DNA from: an uncultured Clostridia bacterium
Lineage (GTDB): Bacteria; Bacillota; Clostridia; Christensenellales; Aristaeellaceae
NCBI GenBank assembly: GCA_937934775.1
Contig: CALGYL010000325.1
Location: 1-9,709, forward strand
Reading direction: 5' to 3'
Length of the DNA: 9,709 bases
A model generated the notes under the pieces. That model had not been told where the DNA came from. It did no database searches and saw only the letters and a program-made list of their open reading frames with translations. How positions within the stretch are numbered: the first letter of the stretch is position 1; each line of letters opens with the position of its first letter. Shown one piece after another: positions 5,553 to 9,709 of the stretch. A program made the position numbers and the translations under genes.

Positions 5553-5575
5553 CCACGGATGTGGCCAGATGTCAA
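5547..5575 (-). promoter_or_regulatory. cspA promoter
   Basis: On the minus strand, a perfect -35 TTGACA (5570-5575), 17-bp spacer and -10 TACTCT (5547-5552) preceded by an extended TGG. The poor -10 is offset by the TGn extension. The predicted leader is about 110 nt. Confidence 0.6.
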
Positions 5576-5797
5576 ATTAATATTTGAATTTCCTCTCGGA
5601 AAGGCGGGAGAAGGTAAATTAATCTTGAGAGCAATCGTCCTGCTCGCCGCGGCCCCCGGCAGCGGTTTGGAAGGATTTCCTGACCGGCTGCAGCGCGCAG
5701 TCCCGCGGATTGGAAAGAACGGATCAGGTAGATCAGCATGATCGCACGCCCTTTCGAACTCCACTGCGCCCATCGGGCTTGGTCCCGAAAACAAGGT
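5576..5797. other. intergenic region after the GNAT gene
   Basis: These 222 bases separate the acetyltransferase stop from the cspA promoter. No clear U-tract terminator is visible; a short TCGGG/CCCGA stem occurs soon after the stop. A 55-codon minus-strand frame (ATG 5739 to stop at 5572, starting MLIYLIRSFQSAG) has only a weak AAGGG upstream and reads into the cspA promoter. I do not call it a gene. Confidence 0.4.
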
Positions 5798-6325
5798 TCA
5801 GTCCCCGCCCTCGTCCAGATGGAATTGCCGGTTGTCGCCAAACGCCTTGACGAAGATCACTTTGTCGTCGCCATCGTCGTAATAATCGCGCAGCACGGCC
5901 TCCTGAATGTACCCGCAGCGGCGGTAGAACGCCCGCGCGGGGATGTAGGGCGGCCTGGAAGAGGTTTCCACGTAGATCTTTGCGCCGCCGGAGGAAAAAA
6001 TGCGCTCCTCCGTTCGCGCCATCAGCGCCTTTCCCGCGCCCATGCTCTTGAAGGGCTCGGCAACAGCGATCCAGTACAGGTCAAACCGGCGGCGCGCGCC
6101 GGGAATGGACCCGTAGCAGGTATAGCCGCAGACTTCGCCGTCCCGCTCGGCCACGAGGAAGTGGTAGCCGCTCTCCTCCGCGCCGCGGGCCAGGTTTTCC
6201 CGGGCCAATTCCTCTGCGATATCGATCTCCTCCGGGTAGAAAACCCCGGCGGAGTCGGTGATCGACCGAATGGTTACATCCTCGCCCGGCTTCAGAAAGT
6301 CCCGAAACGTAAAAACCGGCATCAT
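5798..6325 (-). CDS. GNAT-family N-acetyltransferase (last gene of the ATP-grasp/SET operon)
   Basis: This 175-residue GNAT transfers an acyl group from acyl-CoA to an amine. The acetyl-CoA-binding motif A is at residues 82-103: D-L-Y-W-I-A-V (strand beta4), then K-S-M-G-A-G-K-A-L, corresponding to Q/R-x-x-G-x-G/A. Motif B contains A-R-A-F-Y-R-R-C-G-Y (130-139), the usual C-terminal tyrosine helix. The start chosen is ATG 6325: it overlaps the upstream TGA as ATGA and has AAAGGA 8 bp upstream. The in-frame ATG at 6334 falls within that ribosome site. The coupling to ATP-grasp ligase 2 says it works in the same pathway, probably acylating the ligase product, its amine precursor, or acting as self-resistance. 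The acceptor is unknown. Confidence 0.85.
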   Translation of the reverse strand: MMPVFTFRDFLKPGEDVTIRSITDSAGVFYPEEIDIAEELARENLARGAEESGYHFLVAERDGEVCGYTCYGSIPGARRRFDLYWIAVAEPFKSMGAGKALMARTEERIFSSGGAKIYVETSSRPPYIPARAFYRRCGYIQEAVLRDYYDDGDDKVIFVKAFGDNRQFHLDEGGD

Positions 6326-7311
6326 GGTGCGCATCCTTTCCGGATCAGGGCATCCGCGACGCCCCGGATCACCTGGGAAAACGGGAAGCCGTGTGCCCGC
6401 GCGATGTTGAAAAAACCGTAGAAACTGGGGTTTGCGTTGATCTCCAGGATGTAGGGCCTGCCGGCCGCGTCAATCCGGAAATCGATGCGCGCCCAGCCGT
6501 TGAGCCCGAACGCCTCCCAGCAGCGTTCGGTGAGCCGGACGAGTTCCTCTGTGAGCGGCTGGTCCTCCGGCGGCAGGTGATAGACCGCGGCCAGCTGGTC
6601 GTACTCAAAGGTGTTTTCAACCCATTTGGCGTTGTAGTTGATGAAGTTGGGCTTGCCCGCCTCCCGGAAGCCGGGGAAAATCCACTCATAAGGCGGCAAC
6701 ACCACCGGCCGCGCGCGTTCGCCGTAAACGCACACATTGAACTCCCGACCGTCGATATACCTTTCCGCAAAAAAGCGCTTGCCGTCCCGGCGCTCGCTCT
6801 CGTCCACCAGCGCCTGAAGCGCAACGGCCGTTTCAACATCCGCCAGCGAACGGTCGGAAAGCCCGATGGAGGCGTCCTCGCAGGCAGGCTTGAGCAGGTA
6901 GCGGCCAGGTTCAAACGCGCCGTCCCCGCCGAACCAGCCGGGCGTCAGCAGGCCGTGCGCCTGAAGCATCCGCTTGGTCATGGGCTTGTTGGTGGTGACG
7001 AGCAGCGCCTCCGCGCCGCAGCCCGCGAACGGGATGCCCACGGCCTCCAGAATTGACGGCGCAAGGTAGACAAAGTTTTCCTCGCCCGGCGCCGCGTCCA
7101 CCATATTGATCACAAAACACCCGTCCTCAAGGCGGGCTTTCGTCAATTCTTCAATTACGTCCAGCCCAAAGGGGAGTATCCGCGCACGGCAGCCGATGGC
7201 TTCCAGTTCTTCGCAGATCCACTCCGCCTGCACCCGAACGTCCAGAATATCCTCCGGCGATCCCTCCGCCATGCGGTTGCATAGTACGATCGCCTGGTCG
7301 TATGCGGCCAT
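6322..7311 (-). CDS. D-Ala-D-Ala-ligase-like ATP-grasp enzyme 2
   Basis: This 329-residue ATP-grasp protein forms amide bonds through an acyl-phosphate, using ATP. Landmarks: T-T-N-K-P-M-T-K (106-113) before the ATP-grasp domain; Y-L-L-K-P-A-C-E-D-A-S-I-G (138-150), the lysine and small loop over ATP; E-R-Y-I-D-G-R-E-F-N-V (183-193); Y-N-A-K-W (226-230); and the Mg site D-F-R-I-D (277-281) with E-I-N-A-N-P-S (290-296). True Ddl has an N-terminal G-G-x-S-x-E-H substrate motif and ends E-V-N-T-x-P-G-x-T; neither is present, so peptidoglycan dipeptide synthesis is unlikely. It begins 6 bp after the SET gene (GTGAGG ribosome site) and overlaps the GNAT gene by ATGA. It is a paralogue of ligase 1, suggesting two successive or heteromeric ligations. 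The substrates are unknown. Confidence 0.85.
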   Translation of the reverse strand: MAAYDQAIVLCNRMAEGSPEDILDVRVQAEWICEELEAIGCRARILPFGLDVIEELTKARLEDGCFVINMVDAAPGEENFVYLAPSILEAVGIPFAGCGAEALLVTTNKPMTKRMLQAHGLLTPGWFGGDGAFEPGRYLLKPACEDASIGLSDRSLADVETAVALQALVDESERRDGKRFFAERYIDGREFNVCVYGERARPVVLPPYEWIFPGFREAGKPNFINYNAKWVENTFEYDQLAAVYHLPPEDQPLTEELVRLTERCWEAFGLNGWARIDFRIDAAGRPYILEINANPSFYGFFNIARAHGFPFSQVIRGVADALIRKGCAP

Positions 7312-7317
7312 TTTGCC

Positions 7318-7695
7318 TCACTTTTCCACGTCGAACCAAACGGGCGTTTTGTCTTCCGGATCGCCGTTGTAGTTGATCATGATTTCTTCATCCTGACGAA
7401 TGTCCCGGAGGGCGACGAAATCAATCGTGCGGTTCTTGATGTTGCGGATATAGCGCGCGTTGGGCTCGAACGAATGGTTGTACAGCGATCCCAACCCCAG
7501 CGCCAACACGCCGGACTTTAGGTCTTCGCCCCAGAAGTAGGCGTAGTTGCCCAGTTTCGTCTTGGCGATATACTTCCACTGTCCTTTGGGAAACTGGACC
7601 ACCTGCGCGCTTTCAAACAGTGTCCCCGACGGAATGTCCTCGCCCGCGAGGACGCCCCTGCCTTTGCCCTGAATCTCCTGAACGTAGAGTTTCAT
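7318..7695 (-). CDS. stand-alone SET-domain protein (putative lysine N-methyltransferase)
   Basis: The 125 residues comprise essentially one SET domain, which uses S-adenosylmethionine to methylate lysine (or another amine). The hallmarks are present: G-K-G-R-G (10-14) at the N-SET cofactor loop, L-Y-N-H-S-F-E-P-N-A (71-80) matching the family N-H-S-C-x-P-N pseudoknot strand, and D-E-E-I-M-I-N-Y (102-109) with the catalytic-pocket tyrosine Tyr109. There is no pre-SET or Cys-rich post-SET; it ends W-F-D-V-E-K. The start 7695 overlaps the ligase 1 stop as ATGA and has AAAAGGAG upstream; an in-frame ATG at 7728 lacks these. Being sandwiched between two ATP-grasp ligase genes suggests the target is their substrate, product or a carrier, not a histone-like protein. 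This is inference from context. Confidence 0.85.
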   Translation of the reverse strand: MKLYVQEIQGKGRGVLAGEDIPSGTLFESAQVVQFPKGQWKYIAKTKLGNYAYFWGEDLKSGVLALGLGSLYNHSFEPNARYIRNIKNRTIDFVALRDIRQDEEIMINYNGDPEDKTPVWFDVEK

Positions 7696-8768
7696 TGGAT
7701 GACACTCCTTTTTTCCGGCGGCGGGCATTCCTCCGCCTGCTCCACCGCATCCGCCACGATTCGATGAACCACGTCGTCAAACGTAAGGCCGCTCACCCCG
7801 GCCGCGCTGATAAAGCCGCTTTCCCCAGGCGTGATGCAGGGGTTGCAGTTGACTTCCAGCACCCAGGGCCGCCCCGTCTCGTCCACCCGGAAATCGACCC
7901 GGGCATACCCGGCCAGGCCGAACTGCTCCCAGCAGGCGGCGGCGATACTCCGCAACTGATGAATCAACGCGCCGTCCTCCGGCGGGAAACGGTGCACCGC
8001 ACAGGTGTTTTGATATTCGAAGGAATCGGTCTCCCACTTGGCGCTGTAGTCCACGATCCGGTGCTTGTTGCGCTCCTGATACCCGTGAAAACGCATCTCC
8101 GCGGGCGCAAGGATTTCCGGCCGTCCGCCGTCCCCGAGCATCGCAACGCTGAATTCCCGCCCGTCGATGAATCCTTCCGCGAAATGCTCCAGACCCGTCG
8201 TCTGGGATACGCGCAGAAGAAGGGGCGCGATCTGCTCCCGCCCGGAAAAGCGCAAAACCGATGCCTGGCCGATTCCAACCGAGGCATCCTCATACAGCGC
8301 CTTGACAATGTAGGTATCCCCATCGCGGAACTGATCCTGCCGATCGGCGGTCACCCAGGGCGGCGTCAGGATTCCGTTGCGGCGCAGCAGCATCTTGGCC
8401 GCGACCTTGTGCGTGGTCAAAAAAATAGCGCCCGCCGGGCTACCGGTGTAGTTCAGCCCCAACCGTTCCAGAAGCGCCGGCGCTAAATAGCTCCACATGC
8501 CGGACGATTCGACCGTTTCCACCAAATTGAACACCAGCTTCGGCCTTGCGGCCATCAGCGCGTTCGCCAGACGGCTCTCGGTCAGGCGGCGAAGAACATC
8601 TCCGTCCACCGGGCCGTCCATCCGAAAGGGCATTTGCAGGACCTCATAACCCTGCCGTTCCAGCGCAGAAGAAACGGCGCTCGCCTGCTCGAGCACATCC
8701 AGTTCGTCCTTGGGCGCCTCATCCGGAAGACTGCTGTGCAGCACGACCGCGACTTCCCGTGTGCCCAT
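7692..8768 (-). CDS. D-Ala-D-Ala-ligase-like ATP-grasp enzyme 1 (first gene of the operon)
   Basis: This 358-residue ATP-grasp amide ligase has V-K-A-L-Y-E-D-A-S-V-G-I-G (155-167) for nucleotide binding, E-G-F-I-D-G-R-E-F-S-V (198-208), Y-S-A-K-W (241-245), and Mg ligands in R-V-D-F-R-V-D (290-296) and E-V-N-C-N-P-C-I-T-P (305-314). The last motif resembles Ddl (E-V-N-x-x-P-G-x-T) but with Cys replacing Gly. The N-terminal domain (1-110) lacks the Ddl G-G-x-S-x-E-H loop; instead it has H-S-S-L-P-D-E-A-P-K-D-E-L. A different amino acid or peptide substrate is therefore expected. The start has GGGAGGG 7 bp upstream and follows a consensus promoter. About 30 residues longer than ligase 2, it has a charged C-terminal tail (E-E-C-P-P-P-E-K-R). 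It leads into the SET gene by ATGA overlap. Confidence 0.87.
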   Translation of the reverse strand: MGTREVAVVLHSSLPDEAPKDELDVLEQASAVSSALERQGYEVLQMPFRMDGPVDGDVLRRLTESRLANALMAARPKLVFNLVETVESSGMWSYLAPALLERLGLNYTGSPAGAIFLTTHKVAAKMLLRRNGILTPPWVTADRQDQFRDGDTYIVKALYEDASVGIGQASVLRFSGREQIAPLLLRVSQTTGLEHFAEGFIDGREFSVAMLGDGGRPEILAPAEMRFHGYQERNKHRIVDYSAKWETDSFEYQNTCAVHRFPPEDGALIHQLRSIAAACWEQFGLAGYARVDFRVDETGRPWVLEVNCNPCITPGESGFISAAGVSGLTFDDVVHRIVADAVEQAEECPPPEKRSVIQ

Positions 8769-8800
8769 GCCGCATCCCTCCCGCCCCTTGTTTCAGCGAA

Positions 8801-8829
8801 ATTATAGTCTTTTCGCCAAAGGCTGTCAA
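8801..8829 (-). promoter_or_regulatory. consensus promoter of the ATP-grasp/SET/GNAT operon
   Basis: On the minus strand, a perfect -35 TTGACA (8824-8829), exactly 17 bp, and perfect -10 TATAAT (8801-8806), with a leader of about 25 nt before the ATG at 8768. This is the strongest promoter in the window and suggests housekeeping-sigma, high-level expression. No flanking dyad for a repressor is obvious. Confidence 0.85.
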
Positions 8830-8885
8830 TATGTGCGGAAACTCCCAATCATCCGACAGGCGCGAAGGGCACAGCGCGGCCCGTG

Positions 8886-8913
8886 TTTACATTTCCGAAA
8901 ATTGTGGTAAAAT
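8886..8913 (+). promoter_or_regulatory. promoter of the 2-oxoacid:ferredoxin oxidoreductase gene
   Basis: TTTACA (8886-8891), 16-bp spacer and TAAAAT (8908-8913) preceded by an extended TGG (8905-8907). It is divergent from the ATP-grasp operon promoter about 57 bp away, giving a leader of about 85 nt before the ATG at 9005. Confidence 0.65.
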
Positions 8914-9004
8914 CAAGATGAATACCGATGCAGCCAACAAGCCGGACCGAACCCATCGCGAGGCAAGGCACAAAACACACCCAACGACTGGCGGGAGGGC
9001 ATGT

Positions 9005-9709
9005 ATGTATAACATTTTACTGGGAGGAGCGGCGGGACAGGGCGTGGACACCACCACAGCCATCCTGGAAAAGCTGCTCAAGCGGGCGGGGCACCACGTT
9101 CTGACCGTACGGGACTTCATGTCACGCATCCGGGGCGGGCACAATTTTTCTCTGCTCCGCTTCGGCCCGGAAGCGGTCACATCCCATGACCAAGCGGTAA
9201 ACGCCATCATTGCGCTGAACGAGGAAACCTTTCATGTGCATCAGGCGGATTTAGTGCCCGGCGGCTTCCTCCTGTGCGACGGCGCGCTTGCGATTGACGA
9301 TCCCCGAGCGGTCAAGCTGGACATGGCACATCAGGCGAAAGCCCTGGGGAATCCGAAGGTCGCGGGCTCGATCGCTATCGGCGCAATCCTGAAGATGTTC
9401 GGGGAAACGCTGGACGGGGCGGTGGACGTGCTCGGGTACTTCGTCAAGCAGGACTCCATTGAAATCAACCTGAAAGCGCTGAAGGCGGGCTTCGACTGTG
9501 TGGAACAGCGGTATCCGCGCCTGCCCGGCGACGCCCCCGGCGACATCCTGATCACCGGCAGCAAGGCGATGGCGCTCGGCGCGCTGGCGGCGGGGCTTAC
9601 CTTCTATTCCGCCTACCCGATGTCGCCCGCGACCCCAGTAATGGAATCGCTGGCCGAAATGAGCGGGGAGGCAGGCATTGTCGTTGAACAGGCGGAGGAT
9701 GAGATCGCC
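9005..9709 (+). CDS. 2-oxoacid:ferredoxin oxidoreductase, fused gamma-alpha subunit (3' end beyond window)
   Basis: The 235 residues visible run off the window without a stop. Residues 1-175 form the gamma domain of pyruvate/2-oxoglutarate-type ferredoxin oxidoreductases: G-G-A-A-G-Q-G-V (7-14), S-R-I-R-G-G-H-N (40-47), and an alpha/beta fold ending near Tyr170. After a short linker, residue 180 onward begins the alpha subunit, a pyrimidine-binding thiamine diphosphate domain: I-T-G-S-K-A-M-A-L-G (183-192), Y-S-A-Y-P-M-S-P-A-T-P (201-211), E-Q-A-E-D-E-I-A (228-235). The enzyme oxidatively decarboxylates a 2-oxoacid to acyl-CoA and reduces ferredoxin in anaerobes; the beta subunit should follow downstream. 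Which oxoacid is used cannot be decided here. Start 9005 has GGGAGGG 5-6 bp upstream. An in-frame ATG at 8918 would add 29 residues but lies 5 nt after the -10 and lacks a ribosome site. Confidence 0.92.
   Translation, partial: MYNILLGGAAGQGVDTTTAILEKLLKRAGHHVLTVRDFMSRIRGGHNFSLLRFGPEAVTSHDQAVNAIIALNEETFHVHQADLVPGGFLLCDGALAIDDPRAVKLDMAHQAKALGNPKVAGSIAIGAILKMFGETLDGAVDVLGYFVKQDSIEINLKALKAGFDCVEQRYPRLPGDAPGDILITGSKAMALGALAAGLTFYSAYPMSPATPVMESLAEMSGEAGIVVEQAEDEIA

Noticed and set aside
5572..5739. 55-codon frame after the GNAT gene as a precursor peptide for the ATP-grasp ligases
   Set aside because: Weak ribosome site, Arg-rich composition and overlap with the cspA promoter; attractive for a peptide-modifying system but unsupported.
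5738..6421. 227-codon plus-strand frame opposite the GNAT gene, and 6391-7056 opposite ligase 2
   Set aside because: Antisense to recognised families, no ribosome sites, low-complexity Arg/Ala/Gly composition.
7620..8486. 288-codon plus-strand open frame opposite ATP-grasp ligase 1
   Set aside because: It lies antisense to a gene with clear ATP-grasp motifs, its promoter and ribosome site; the antisense product is Arg/Pro/His-rich with no domain. It is a GC-driven shadow.
1572..8841. 14-nt match aatatgtgcggaaa at 1572-1585 and 8828-8841
   Set aside because: A 14-mer match is roughly expected by chance in a 9.7-kb window, and the two contexts (small ORF start versus promoter upstream region) are unrelated.
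8918..9004. 29-residue N-terminal extension of the oxidoreductase gene
   Set aside because: The upstream ATG is 5 nt from the -10 and without a ribosome site; the gamma-domain family starts at M-Y-N-I-L-L.

Overview
The window is GC-rich, densely coded bacterial DNA. It has strong Shine-Dalgarno sites, several near-consensus sigma-70/sigma-A promoters (TTGACA or a close match, 17 bp, TATAAT-like), 4-bp ATGA/GTGA gene overlaps, and a fused gamma-alpha 2-oxoacid:ferredoxin oxidoreductase. Together with a Crp/Fnr regulator and a ferredoxin-tailed permease this points to an anaerobic, fairly high-GC member of the Clostridia (Bacillota). The lineage is an inference; no rRNA or phylogenetic marker is present.

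Left part (1-2103): a Crp/Fnr-type regulator (minus strand, cut by the window edge) is divergent from a plus-strand unit. That unit has two translationally coupled half-permeases of the ArsP/DUF318 (COG0701) type, the second carrying a C-terminal [4Fe-4S] ferredoxin domain, then a possible small Cys-containing peptide and a small cupin, ending at an intrinsic terminator. This looks like a redox- or metal(loid)-related export module controlled by the regulator; the substrate is unknown. An AT-richer, hairpin-bearing intergenic element follows (2104-2366).

Middle (2367-5575, all minus strand): a secreted transglutaminase-like cysteine-protease-fold protein with a C-terminal Big2-like domain and its own promoter; a gene-poor 0.5-kb stretch; then a cold-shock unit, cspA followed by a minimal DEAD-box RNA helicase. 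The cspA leader contains a perfect 10-bp palindrome over the promoter -10 and a long hairpin. A 13-bp stem with a poor U-tract separates cspA from the helicase.

Right part (5798-8829, minus strand): a compact four-gene operon behind a perfect TTGACA-17-TATAAT promoter: D-Ala-D-Ala-ligase-like ATP-grasp enzyme 1, a stand-alone SET-domain methyltransferase, D-Ala-D-Ala-ligase-like ATP-grasp enzyme 2, and a GNAT acetyltransferase. Two of the three junctions are ATGA overlaps and the third is a 6-bp gap. Both ligases lack the N-terminal substrate-binding signature of genuine Ddl, so this is probably a dedicated amide-bond-forming and methylating/acylating pathway for an unidentified small molecule, peptide or protein. 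It is the best candidate here for an undescribed system.

Right edge (9005-9709, plus strand): the start of a 2-oxoacid:ferredoxin oxidoreductase gamma-alpha fusion gene, divergent from the ATP-grasp/SET operon, running off the window.
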